64,000 nt of DNA, taken from Sphaerisporangium sp040649355. GTDB lineage: Bacteria > Actinomycetota > Actinomycetes > Streptosporangiales > Streptosporangiaceae. Position numbers and translations under genes: made by a program. Shown here in pieces: positions 30,462 to 38,822 of the stretch. Numbering within the stretch: the stretch's first letter is position 1; every line of letters begins with the position of its first letter. The stretch covers positions 124,001 through 188,000 of the forward strand of contig NZ_JBICTU010000021.1 of the NCBI RefSeq assembly GCF_043197795.1, read 5' to 3'. The notes below the pieces were generated by a model. The model saw only the letters and a program-made list of their open reading frames with translations. It was not told the DNA's origin and did no database searches.

Positions 30462-32242
30462 GCGAAGAGCTGCGCGGACGGGTCGAGGGGCTCTCCTCCC
30501 ATCGCCAGGAACTGGTCGCCCGGCTGCTCGCGGCCCGCAGGCGACCGGCCGGCGACACCATCCCCGTCGTGCCCCGCGACGCGGGCCTGCTCGAATGCTC
30601 TCCGGAGCAACGGCGGCTCTGGCTGGCCGCCCAGACCGACCGCCAGATCGCCGCGCCGAACGTCACCCTGGGACTCGGCCTGTCGGGGCCGCTCGACCTC
30701 GGCGCCCTGGCCAAGGCCCTGACCGGCCTGACAGAGCGGCACGAGGCACTGCGCACGCTCTTCGTGAACGCGGGAGGTGAGCCCCGCCAGATGATCCTCG
30801 GCTCGCTGGACGCGCCGCTCACGGTGGTCGACCTCACCTGCGACCCCGATGGCGAGGAGACGGCGCGAAGGCTCGCGGTCGCCGCCGGAGGGGAGCGGTT
30901 CGACCTCGCGTCCGGCCCGCTGCTGCGCCTGACCGTCTACCGGACGGCCCCCCGGGAGCACCGGCTGCTGCTCGTCCTCAACCATCTCGTGTGCGACGGC
31001 GGCTCCCTGGGCGTCCTTGCCCGCGACCTCGCCGATCTCTACGGCGGACGGGCGCTCCCCGCGCCGCCCTCCGTGACGTACGCCGACTACGCCGCGTGGG
31101 CGCAGGCACGTGCCCGCGCTCACGCCGGCGAGCGGCTGGACCACTGGCGCGAGCGCCTGTCCGACCCGCCGCCCCTGTTCGGCGGCGAGCCGGGCGCCGC
31201 CGGTGACGCCCCGCCCCGTTCCCCGGACGGGCGGACGAGCGCCACCACGACCGTCCAGGTCGAGGGCGGCCTGATGGACGCGCTGCGCGGCGGTTCCGCG
31301 ACGCCGTTCGTGACCGTGCTGACGGCCTTCTCGGTCCTGCTGCGCCGCGTCACCGGCTCCCCCGGCCTGGTCGTCGGCACGGTGTCAGGCACGAGGGCGC
31401 GCCGCGAGCTGGAGCATCTCGTCGGCTGCTTCATCAACATGGTCCCGATCCCCCTGCGGGTCGAGGGCACCGAGGGCTTTCGCGAGCTCGTGGCGCGGAC
31501 GCGGGACGAGGTCGGCACGGCGCTCTCCCACGAGGTCCCGTTCGACACGCTGGTGTCCGGTCTCGGGGGACGGCGGCGGCCGGGCGTCCACCCGATCTTC
31601 CAGGTGGCGCTCATCCAGCAGGACGACCCCCGGCCGCCGGGCGGGTGGGACGGGCTGCGGGCCTTCGAGTGGAGCCACGAGGTCGACGACTCGGCCTACG
31701 ACCTCACGCTCACGATGATCCCCCGGGGCACGGGGTACGAGCTGGTCCTCACCCACCGGATCGACCGGGTGCCCGAGGTGGTGGCCGGTTCCCTGGGCGC
31801 GGCGTTCGAGGCGTTGCTCGACGCGCTCTCGATCTCGCCGGACGTGCCGGTCGCCGACCTGGCGGTGCCGTCCCTGGAGGCGTTCCTCCGCCGCCCCGCC
31901 TCCACGGGGCCCGGCGCGCCGGAGACACCCGCTCGGGAGGCCCGGGCGCCCGTTCCCGGGGCTGAGGCGCCCGGGGCCGTGGGCGACGAGCCCGTGGACG
32001 AGAGGCTCGCGGCGGAGGTCCGCCGGATCTGGTCCGAGGTCCTGAGAAGGCCCGATGTCGACGGCGACGCGGACCTGTTCGACCTCGGCGGCGACTCCCT
32101 GGCCATCACCCATATCGCGGCCCGCGTCCAGGAGAGCCTCGGCGTCGAGGTCCCGGCGTGGATGTTCTTCGAGGCTCCCACGGTGAGCGGTTTCGTCCGC
32201 GCCCTGACCGCTCTCGGAAAAATTCCTGACTCTCTGAATTGA
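30458..32242 (+). CDS. C-PCP protein (NRPS condensation domain plus carrier, no A domain)
   Basis: A 594-residue protein overlapping the E2 stop (ATGA). The N-terminus holds a basic linker-like helix (LSSHRQELVARLLAARRR). A condensation-fold domain spans about 40-470 with the active-site motif NHLVCDG near 175; the first His of HHxxxDG is Asn but the catalytic second His is kept. A PCP at about 510-590 has S547 in DLGGDSLAITHI. With no adenylation domain the carrier must be charged in trans or act as an acceptor. It may join the E1/E2-derived acyl unit to the peptide or make an ester or amide in trans. Last gene of the operon. Confidence 0.85.
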   Translation: MSEELRGRVEGLSSHRQELVARLLAARRRPAGDTIPVVPRDAGLLECSPEQRRLWLAAQTDRQIAAPNVTLGLGLSGPLDLGALAKALTGLTERHEALRTLFVNAGGEPRQMILGSLDAPLTVVDLTCDPDGEETARRLAVAAGGERFDLASGPLLRLTVYRTAPREHRLLLVLNHLVCDGGSLGVLARDLADLYGGRALPAPPSVTYADYAAWAQARARAHAGERLDHWRERLSDPPPLFGGEPGAAGDAPPRSPDGRTSATTTVQVEGGLMDALRGGSATPFVTVLTAFSVLLRRVTGSPGLVVGTVSGTRARRELEHLVGCFINMVPIPLRVEGTEGFRELVARTRDEVGTALSHEVPFDTLVSGLGGRRRPGVHPIFQVALIQQDDPRPPGGWDGLRAFEWSHEVDDSAYDLTLTMIPRGTGYELVLTHRIDRVPEVVAGSLGAAFEALLDALSISPDVPVADLAVPSLEAFLRRPASTGPGAPETPAREARAPVPGAEAPGAVGDEPVDERLAAEVRRIWSEVLRRPDVDGDADLFDLGGDSLAITHIAARVQESLGVEVPAWMFFEAPTVSGFVRALTALGKIPDSLN

Positions 32243-32407
32243 CGACACGGGTAGTCAAGCCGCACGCCGGCGGCCCGTGGGAGCGGGACGGGAAGGCGTG
32301 GCGCCGGGCTTCGGTACGCGCTGCCTCAGCCACGCTGACCTGCCGTTTCCTGGGCCCGGCGCCCGCTTGGCCAAACCGGCGGAAGATGGGCGCATTTACT
32401 GAATTAG

Positions 32408-32436
32408 TTGACTCCCCGGCCAAAAGCCCTTACCTT
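32408..32436 (+). promoter_or_regulatory. Promoter of the aldose epimerase/kinase pair
   Basis: TTGACT at 32408-32413, a 17-base spacer, TACCTT at 32431-32436. The CebR box begins 9 bases after the -10. The rest of the 334-base gap (32243-32576) holds no gene that I can support. Confidence 0.65.
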
Positions 32437-32445
32437 TTGGCGCTA

Positions 32446-32459
32446 TGGGAGCGCTCCCA
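32446..32459. promoter_or_regulatory. CebR operator upstream of the aldose 1-epimerase
   Basis: A perfect TGGGAGCGCTCCCA, 117 bases before the GTG start of the epimerase and overlapping the expected transcription start. Confidence 0.92.
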
Positions 32460-32576
32460 CCGCCCCGTGAGGCGGGGGTCAAATTTTGATCACCGGTCGG
32501 CAACGGGGATGATGGGGCGTGCCCGCCATGGTGTCGCCCGGATTGTTGCGTTCGCGCGTCGATGAGAGGATTCTCC

Positions 32577-33473
32577 GTGCCTCAGTACGTTCTCCACGGT
32601 GGTGACTACCGCGCCGAGATAACCCGGCTGGGCGCGGCCCTGCGGGTGCTCAGGCACGGCGACCGCGATCTCGTGGCGAGCTGGCCAGAAGGGGGGCCTG
32701 TCCCTCACTACAGCGGCACCCTCCTCGCCCCGTGGCCCAACCGCCTCGCCGGCGGCCGCTACACCTTCCAGGGCGAGCGGTTCGAGGTCCCGGTGAACGA
32801 GCCCGAGCGGGGTCACGCGCTGCACGGGCTGGTGGCGTTCGCCGACTGGGAGGCCGTCGAGCTGCTCAGCGTCGAGGACGACCACGGGTTCGTACGGCTG
32901 GCGCGCACGATCGAGCCGTCGCCCGGCTACCCCTTCCGCCTGGCGCTCCAGGTGCGCTACGCCCTGGGCCCCGACGGCCTGACGACCACGCTCACCGCCG
33001 AGAACATCGGCGACCGCCCCGCCCCGTACGGTTGCGGGCCCCATCCCTGGCTGATCGCCGACGGCGGCGCGGAGGAGGGCTGGGAGCTCGAACTGCCCGC
33101 CGAGCGCGTGCTGCGCACCGACGAGGTGCTCCTGCCGACCACGCTGGAGCCCGTCGCCGGCACCGCGTTCGACTTCCGGGTCCCGAGGCCGCTCGGCGGC
33201 ACCGTGGTCGACGAGGCGTTCACCGGGCTCGCCGCCGACCCCGGCGGCACGGCCCACGTACGGCTGCGCGGCCAGGAGGGCGGGGTGGGCATCTCCTGGG
33301 AGGCCGCGTCGATGCCGTGGGTGCAGGTCTGCACGGGCACCGGGTTCGGTCACCGAGGCATCGCCGTCGAGCCGATGACCTGCCCGCCCGACGCCTTCAA
33401 CTCGGGCACCGACCTGGTGGTGCTCGACCCGGGCGGCAAGCACGAGGCGAGCTGGACGATCTCCGTCCTCTGA
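32577..33473 (+). CDS. Aldose 1-epimerase (mutarotase) family protein
   Basis: A 298-residue beta-sandwich mutarotase-like protein. The GTG at 32577 is preferred because GAGAGGA lies 6 bases upstream. Family residues seen are the substrate-binding NRLAGGRYTF, the His of HALHGLVAF and the catalytic-type His in GCGPHPWLI. It interconverts alpha and beta anomers of an aldose, most likely glucose released by the two beta-glucosidases. The CebR operator at its promoter places it in the same regulon. It lies 92 bases before a small-molecule kinase gene on the same strand, probably cotranscribed. Confidence 0.87.
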   Translation: MPQYVLHGGDYRAEITRLGAALRVLRHGDRDLVASWPEGGPVPHYSGTLLAPWPNRLAGGRYTFQGERFEVPVNEPERGHALHGLVAFADWEAVELLSVEDDHGFVRLARTIEPSPGYPFRLALQVRYALGPDGLTTTLTAENIGDRPAPYGCGPHPWLIADGGAEEGWELELPAERVLRTDEVLLPTTLEPVAGTAFDFRVPRPLGGTVVDEAFTGLAADPGGTAHVRLRGQEGGVGISWEAASMPWVQVCTGTGFGHRGIAVEPMTCPPDAFNSGTDLVVLDPGGKHEASWTISVL

Positions 33474-33565
33474 TCGCCCGCGCCCCCGGCGACCGGCCCC
33501 CCGGCCGTCCCAGACCCGATCTTCCACGAACCCGAACGTCTCGACGACCCGAAGTGATGTGACCG

Positions 33566-34564
33566 ATGGAGAGCAGGACCAAGCGCCGGCTGTCGGCCGC
33601 CCAGCTGGACGCGCTGATCCTTGGAGCGCTGGGGACGGGGGTGGCGTCGGCCGAGGAGCTCACCGACGGGTTCGCCAACGCGGTGTGGCGGCTCGCCCTC
33701 GACGACGGCCGGCAGGTCGTCCTGAAGGTCGCCCCGCCGCCCGATCTGGAGCTGCTCCGCTACGAGCGCGACCTGCTGCGCACCGAGGCGCTGGTGTACC
33801 ACCTGGCGGGCCCCGCGGGGCTCCCGCTCCCCCGGCTGCTGCACTCGGGCTTCGACGACCCCGAGCTGGGGGGCGATTACCTGATCATGTCGGCGCTCGA
33901 CGGGGTGCCGTGGAACCAGGCCACGGCCCTCGGCGAGGCCGACGAGCGGGCGCTCCGGCACGAGCTCGGGCGCCACCTGGCCACCCTGCACACCATCCCC
34001 GGCCAGGGGCTCTACGGCTATCCGTACGCCGCGCTCACCGGCCCCACCTGGCGCGACGCGTTCATCGCCATGATGGGCGCTCTGATGGACGACGCCGTGC
34101 GCTACGCCACCCCGCTGCCGTGCTCGCTGGTGGACGTCGCCGGCGGGATCCACTCCAGCGTGCACGTGCTCGACGAGGTGACCGCCCCCGCGCTGGTCCA
34201 CTTCGACGTCTGGCCCGGCAACGTCTTCCTCACGCCGCCTTCGGAGGGCAGGCCGGGCATCCAGGCGCTGATCGACCACGAGCGGGCGTTCTGGGGCGAT
34301 CCGCTGGCCGATTTCATCACCCCGACGATCTTCGGGGAGCTCAGTGACGACGATCCGATCCTCGCGGGCTACCGGGAGGCGGGCGGGAAGCTCGACCTCA
34401 CCCCGGAGGCCCGGAGGCGCGAAGCGCTCTACCGCGTGTACCTCTACCTCATCCTGCTGGTCGAGGACGGCCCCCGGCAGTATCCCGAGGACTCCTACGC
34501 CCGCATCCGCGACCTGGCCACCACGGGCCTGACGAACAGCCTGGCGTTCCTCAGGCAGTGGTGA
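33566..34564 (+). CDS. APH/fructosamine-kinase-like small-molecule kinase
   Basis: A 332-residue protein with the aminoglycoside phosphotransferase/choline kinase fold. The nucleotide loop is DGFANAVWRL, the ATP lysine is in VVLKVAPP, the catalytic loop is LVHFDVWPGNVFL (HxDxxxxN), and the metal-binding Asp is in LIDHERAFWGDP. The closest themes are fructosamine/ketosamine kinases and similar sugar-linked kinases. Its place behind the CebR-controlled mutarotase suggests a sugar, aminosugar or glycoside substrate. Antibiotic resistance by phosphorylating the cluster product is an alternative. Neither is shown by sequence. Confidence 0.75.
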   Translation: MESRTKRRLSAAQLDALILGALGTGVASAEELTDGFANAVWRLALDDGRQVVLKVAPPPDLELLRYERDLLRTEALVYHLAGPAGLPLPRLLHSGFDDPELGGDYLIMSALDGVPWNQATALGEADERALRHELGRHLATLHTIPGQGLYGYPYAALTGPTWRDAFIAMMGALMDDAVRYATPLPCSLVDVAGGIHSSVHVLDEVTAPALVHFDVWPGNVFLTPPSEGRPGIQALIDHERAFWGDPLADFITPTIFGELSDDDPILAGYREAGGKLDLTPEARRREALYRVYLYLILLVEDGPRQYPEDSYARIRDLATTGLTNSLAFLRQW

Positions 34565-34702
34565 CCCCTGGGGCGCCGGGCGCGCGCGTGCCGTACGCAG
34601 CGGTGGCCCACCGGCCTCGAAAGGCGGCGGCGGACGGGTAGAGCCGCCCAGGGACCGGGTCCCCGGGCGGCCGGCCGCTTCGAGCCCACCTCCGCCGGCA
34701 TG

Positions 34703-35233
34703 TCAGACGCCGGTGTCACGGGGCGAACGGTTGCCCGCGACGAGCTGGTCGGCGGGGTGGGGATCCTTGACCACGCGCACCGGCTGCGTGCCCGCGCCGA
34801 CCCGCTCGTCGCGGTCGTCGGCGCCGTCGCCGTCACGGTCGGGCACACCGGCGTGCCGTCCCGTGGGCGTGGTCTCGACGGGAACCGCGACCGGGACGGC
34901 GGCCGGCGCGGCGGAGGACTCCGACTCCAGCTTGCGCTCAAGCCGGCGCTTCTCCTCCTCCAGCCGCGCGACGCGGTCGCGCGTCTCGACCCGGGCCTCG
35001 CGCAGCTTCCTGCGCTTGGCGCCGCTCCGGCGCATGCCGCCGGTGAGCATCATCAGGCCGATCAGGAAAACGGCCGCGGTGGCCGCGCCCGCCAGGAAGA
35101 GCTCCAGCTTGCTCAGTTCCAGGGTCCGGTCCAGGACCTGGATCGACGCCGTGACGCCGCCGGTCGCGTCGTTCGCGACCGCGACCAGGGCCGCGCCGGC
35201 GATGACGATGAACAGAAGGCCCAGCACGATCAT
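34703..35233 (-). CDS. Small membrane protein with coiled coil
   Basis: A 176-residue protein with two membrane segments (residues about 1-20 and 46-66), then a charged coiled coil (about 70-105, rich in Arg/Glu heptads such as RDRVARLEEEKRRLERKLES) and a polar, low-complexity tail ending in DRDGDGADDRDE-type acidic repeats. The layout resembles LapA-like or envelope-anchoring proteins of actinomycetes. I do not recognise a specific function. It stands alone on the minus strand, divergent from the FAD enzyme. Confidence 0.6.
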   Translation of the reverse strand: MIVLGLLFIVIAGAALVAVANDATGGVTASIQVLDRTLELSKLELFLAGAATAAVFLIGLMMLTGGMRRSGAKRRKLREARVETRDRVARLEEEKRRLERKLESESSAAPAAVPVAVPVETTPTGRHAGVPDRDGDGADDRDERVGAGTQPVRVVKDPHPADQLVAGNRSPRDTGV

Positions 35234-35391
35234 GTGACCTCAACTCCAAGTCGCCTCGGTGCCAAGCCCCTTTGGGGGGCCGACGACCGACTGCCCCGGA
35301 GTCATCGGGTTATGCCTCGCCACCGGGATCCACCGGGCCTCCTGCTGGGGAGGCTTTGTCAGGAAGGCGATGTGTGCGATGATTTCAACGG

Positions 35392-36618
35392 GTGATGAAT
35401 ATGCCGACCACGTGTGTGATCGCCGGAGGAGGCCCCGCCGGGGCCGTGCTGGCGCTGCTCCTCGCCCGCGCGGGCGTGGAGGTGACGCTCCTGGAGAAGC
35501 ACGCCGACTTCCTGCGCGACTTCCGGGGGGACACGATCCATCCCTCGACCCTGCAGGTGCTCGACGAGCTGGGGCTGTCCGAGGAGTTCCACGCCCTGGC
35601 CCACCGCAAGGCGTACGACCTGTCGATCTGGACCGACGACCGGGTGATCGAGCTCGCCTCCCTCAGGGAGCTCAAGACCAAGTACCCCTACATCGCCTTC
35701 GTCCCGCAGTGGGACTTCCTCAACCTGATCGTCGCGGCGGCCCGGCGCCACCCGTCCTTCCGGCTGATCATGGAGGCCGAGGTCGTCGGGGTCATCCGCG
35801 AGGGCGGCGCGGTGCGCGGCGTCCGCTACCGCGACGGCGAGGGCGAGCACGAGCTTCGCGCCACCCTGACCGTGGGCGCCGACGGGCGGCACTCCGACGT
35901 GCGCAGGGCGGCGGGCCTGGTGCCGGTGGAGCGCGGCGCCCCCATGGACGTGGCCTGGTTCAGACTCCCCCGCGAAAAGGGCGATCCCGAGGACTTCTTC
36001 CTGCGCGTCTCCTCTGGCCACATGATGGTCGCGATCAACCGGACGACGTACTGGCAGCTCGCCTACCTCATCCCGAAGGGCGGCTACAAGCTGCTCCAGG
36101 CGGACGGCATCGAGGCGATGCGCGCGTCCGTCGGCGCGCTGCTGCCCTTCCTCGCCGGCCGCACCGAGAGCCTGCGGGGGTTCGATGAGGTGAGCGTGCT
36201 GGTGGTCCTGCTCAACCGCCTGCGGCGCTGGCACAGGCCCGGCCTGCTCCTCATCGGGGACGCCGCCCACGCGATGTCGCCGGTGTTCGGAGTCGGCATC
36301 AACCTGGCCGTCCAGGACGCGGTGGCGGCGGCCAACCTGCTCAGCGGCCCTCTGCTCGCCGGTGAGGTGCCGGAGTCGCTGCTGCGCAGGGTCCAGCGCC
36401 GCCGCACGGTCCCCACGGTGATCACGCAGGCCGCCCAGCGCCTCGTGCAGAACCGGCTGATCAGGCCCGTGCTCAAGGGCTCGGCGAAGCCGCTGCGGCT
36501 GCCCGTGAGCACGTCCCGCCTCCCGCTGATCGGGGCCATGGCACGCCGCTTCATCGGCTACGGCGTCCTGCCCGAGCACGTGCGGTCGCCCTCGGCCGCG
36601 AGCACCGGCGAACGCTGA
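35392..36618 (+). CDS. FAD-dependent monooxygenase-like oxidoreductase
   Basis: A 408-residue flavoprotein of the PHBH/UbiH-like family. The FAD Rossmann motif is CVIAGGGPAGAVLALLLARA at the N-terminus. The NAD(P)H/FAD DG motif is TVGADGRHSDVRRAAG, and the FAD-ribityl motif is LLIGDAAHAMSPVFGVGINL near residue 285. Such enzymes hydroxylate aromatic or other small substrates. The gene stands alone, so its substrate is unknown. Starts at GTG 35392, ATG 35395 and ATG 35401 are all possible; none has a clear ribosome binding site. Confidence 0.83.
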   Translation: MMNMPTTCVIAGGGPAGAVLALLLARAGVEVTLLEKHADFLRDFRGDTIHPSTLQVLDELGLSEEFHALAHRKAYDLSIWTDDRVIELASLRELKTKYPYIAFVPQWDFLNLIVAAARRHPSFRLIMEAEVVGVIREGGAVRGVRYRDGEGEHELRATLTVGADGRHSDVRRAAGLVPVERGAPMDVAWFRLPREKGDPEDFFLRVSSGHMMVAINRTTYWQLAYLIPKGGYKLLQADGIEAMRASVGALLPFLAGRTESLRGFDEVSVLVVLLNRLRRWHRPGLLLIGDAAHAMSPVFGVGINLAVQDAVAAANLLSGPLLAGEVPESLLRRVQRRRTVPTVITQAAQRLVQNRLIRPVLKGSAKPLRLPVSTSRLPLIGAMARRFIGYGVLPEHVRSPSAASTGER

Positions 36619-36705
36619 CCAGCCCCGCCGCCCGTACCGGGACCCGCCTTCTCACGAAGTGGACACCCGGTCGGTTAAGAGGGGTTGGTGCAATAGCCTT
36701 TCAGG

Positions 36706-38046
36706 GTGAGCGCCGAACCGATCAACCTGGATTCCTGGCGGGAGCTGCCCGCCGCCCAGCAGCCCGACTGGCCCGACCTCTCCGCGCTGGAGCGGGTCGT
36801 CACCGAGTTGCAGGGCCTGCCTCCGCTGGTGTTCGCCGGCGAGTGCGACGAGCTCAAAGACCGCCTCGCCGCCGTCGCGCGTGGCGAGGCCTTCGTCCTG
36901 CAGGGTGGCGACTGCGCCGAGACCTTCGCCGGGGCCACCGCCGACAACGTCCGCGACAAGCTCAGGACGCTGCTGCAGATGGCCATCGTGCTCACCTACG
37001 CGGGCCGTGTCCCGGTCGTCAAGATCGGCCGCGTGGCGGGGCAGTTCGCCAAGCCGCGCTCCAAGGCGACCGAGGTCCGCGGCGGCGTCGAGCTCCCGGC
37101 CTACCGGGGCGACATGGTCAACGGGTTCGACTTCACCCCAGAGTCCCGCACCCCCGACCCGTCGCGGCTGCTGCGCGCCTACCACTCCTCGGCCGTCACG
37201 CTGAACCTCGCGCGGGCCTTCACCAAGGGCGGGTACGCCGACCTGCGCCAGGTGCACGCCTGGAACCAGGACTTCGTGGCCGAGTCCCCGGCGGGCCGCC
37301 GCTACGAGCAGCTCGCGCGCGAGATCGACCATGCCCTGGCGTTCATGCACGCCTGCCGGGCCGATCCCGAGGAGTTCCACACGGTCGAGTTCTACTCCTC
37401 CCACGAGGCGCTGATCCTCGACTACGACCGGGCGCTGACCCGCGTCGACTCCCGCACCGGCCTGCCGTACGACGTGTCGGCGCACATGGTCTGGATCGGT
37501 GAGCGCACCCGCCAGCTCGACGGCGCCCACGTGGAGTTCTTCAGCCGCATCCGCAATCCGATCGGGGTCAAGCTGGGGCCGAGCACCTCCCCCGAGGACG
37601 CGCTGGCGCTCATCGACAAGCTCAACCCGGCCAACGAGCCCGGGCGGCTGACCTTCATCGCCCGCATGGGCGCCTCCCGCGTCCGCGACGCGCTGCCCAC
37701 CCTGGTCGAGAAGGTCCAGGCGAGCGGCGCCCAGGTCGCCTGGATCTGCGACCCGATGCACGGCAACACCTTCGAGGCGCCGAGCGGCCACAAGACCCGC
37801 AGGCTCGACGACGTGCTCGACGAGGTGGCGGGCTTCTTCGAGGTCCACCAGGCCCTCGGCACCCATCCTGGGGGCATCCACATCGAGTTCACCGGCGACG
37901 ACGTCACCGAGTGCGTCGGCGGCGGCCACGCGATCGTCGAGGAAGACCTCGCGCTGCGCTACGAGACGGCCTGTGACCCGCGGCTCAACCGGGGTCAGTC
38001 CCTCGACCTGGCCTTCCGGGTGGCCGAGCTCTACCGCTCCAGCTGA
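36706..38046 (+). CDS. aroG: Class II 3-deoxy-7-phosphoheptulonate (DAHP) synthase
   Basis: A 446-residue plant-type DAHP synthase, the usual length. Signatures are LQGGDCAETF (metal-binding Cys), VVKIGRVAGQFAKPRS, NPIGVKLGPSTSPE and WICDPMHGNTF. It condenses phosphoenolpyruvate with erythrose 4-phosphate, the first step to aromatic amino acids. The GTG has no ribosome binding site; a CAATAG-like -10 about 15 bases upstream suggests a leaderless or near-leaderless mRNA. A strong terminator follows. It is single-copy housekeeping type here, with no sign of a link to the peptide cluster. Confidence 0.93.
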   Translation: MSAEPINLDSWRELPAAQQPDWPDLSALERVVTELQGLPPLVFAGECDELKDRLAAVARGEAFVLQGGDCAETFAGATADNVRDKLRTLLQMAIVLTYAGRVPVVKIGRVAGQFAKPRSKATEVRGGVELPAYRGDMVNGFDFTPESRTPDPSRLLRAYHSSAVTLNLARAFTKGGYADLRQVHAWNQDFVAESPAGRRYEQLAREIDHALAFMHACRADPEEFHTVEFYSSHEALILDYDRALTRVDSRTGLPYDVSAHMVWIGERTRQLDGAHVEFFSRIRNPIGVKLGPSTSPEDALALIDKLNPANEPGRLTFIARMGASRVRDALPTLVEKVQASGAQVAWICDPMHGNTFEAPSGHKTRRLDDVLDEVAGFFEVHQALGTHPGGIHIEFTGDDVTECVGGGHAIVEEDLALRYETACDPRLNRGQSLDLAFRVAELYRSS

Positions 38047-38060
38047 GCCCTGGACACCGG

Positions 38061-38096
38061 CCGGGGCCCTCCCACCTCATGGGAGGGCCCCGGTTT
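38061..38096. terminator. Bidirectional terminator between DAHP synthase and thioredoxin
   Basis: A perfect 14-base stem, CCGGGGCCCTCCCA at 38061-38074 with its complement at 38080-38093, a 5-base loop and a TTT tract at 38094-38096. It separates two convergent genes. Confidence 0.85.
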
Positions 38097-38141
38097 CCGT
38101 CCGCGCCGGCCTGATCGGCCGGGGGTGGGGTGAGCGGCCGG

Positions 38142-38540
38142 TCAGGGCCTGCGGCCGTCTTCGGGGCCCTCGGCGATCCCGGCGTCGATGTCGGACGCGA
38201 TCTCCTTGCGGATCGCCTCCATGTCGAGCGCGCGCACCTGCCTGATCAGGTCCTCAAGGGCGGGCTCGGGAAGGGCGCCCGGCTGGGCGAAGACCACGAT
38301 GCCGTCGCGGATCGCCATGACGGTGGGGATCGAGGTGATCTCGAAGCCCTCCGCGAGACCGCGCTCGGCCTCGGTGTCGATCTTGCCGAAGGTGATGTCC
38401 TCGTGCTTCTGGGAGGCCTTCTCGAAGATCGGCCCGAAGGTCCGGCAAGGCCCGCACCAGGCGGCCCAGAAGTCGAGGAGGACGATCCCCTCGTCGGCGA
38501 TCTCGTTGAAGTTGGTCTCGTTCACCGCGATGGTCGCCAC
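38142..38540 (-). CDS. trxA: Thioredoxin
   Basis: A 132-residue thioredoxin with the redox motif WCGPC near residue 29-33 in FWAAWCGPCRTFGPIFEKAS and the cis-Pro loop in EITSIPTVMAIRDG. It has about 20 extra acidic residues at the C-terminus compared with classical thioredoxin. It is a cytoplasmic disulfide reductase, reduced by thioredoxin reductase (not in this window). It is transcribed alone, convergent with the DAHP synthase gene. Confidence 0.93.
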   Translation of the reverse strand: MATIAVNETNFNEIADEGIVLLDFWAAWCGPCRTFGPIFEKASQKHEDITFGKIDTEAERGLAEGFEITSIPTVMAIRDGIVVFAQPGALPEPALEDLIRQVRALDMEAIRKEIASDIDAGIAEGPEDGRRP

Positions 38541-38760
38541 AGGTGGTTCCTCGTCTCGTGTTCTCGTCGTTTTCGATCGGCATAACCATCTACCCGGTAC
38601 GCGAATTCCTCACCTCGCCACCCCGCCCGCCACCGGGCACGAAGGAAGAAGAGATCCTCGTGCCGCCCCGGCACCGGGTTCGTCCACTCCTGTCACGTCG
38701 CACCGCGGATCAGGACCGCCCAGATGATCCCGCATGGCGGCGTAGAGGCTCCGTGACGCG

Positions 38761-38800
38761 ACGAGACCTCTGCGGGCCGGTCGGTCCGCAGAGGTCTCGT
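38761..38800 (-). terminator. Hairpin terminator after the secreted nuclease gene
   Basis: A perfect 15-base inverted repeat (38761-38775 with 38786-38800) around a 10-base loop, 23 bases after the nuclease stop on the minus strand. There is no T tract, as is common in actinomycetes. Confidence 0.7.
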
Positions 38801-38822
38801 AGGGAGATTCAGAGGGTTGAAA

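Noticed and set aside
37300..38046. DAHP synthase as a pathway gene of the peptide cluster
   Set aside because: It is a standard housekeeping class II enzyme, over 4 kb away, with its own promoter and terminator; no predicted residue is aromatic.
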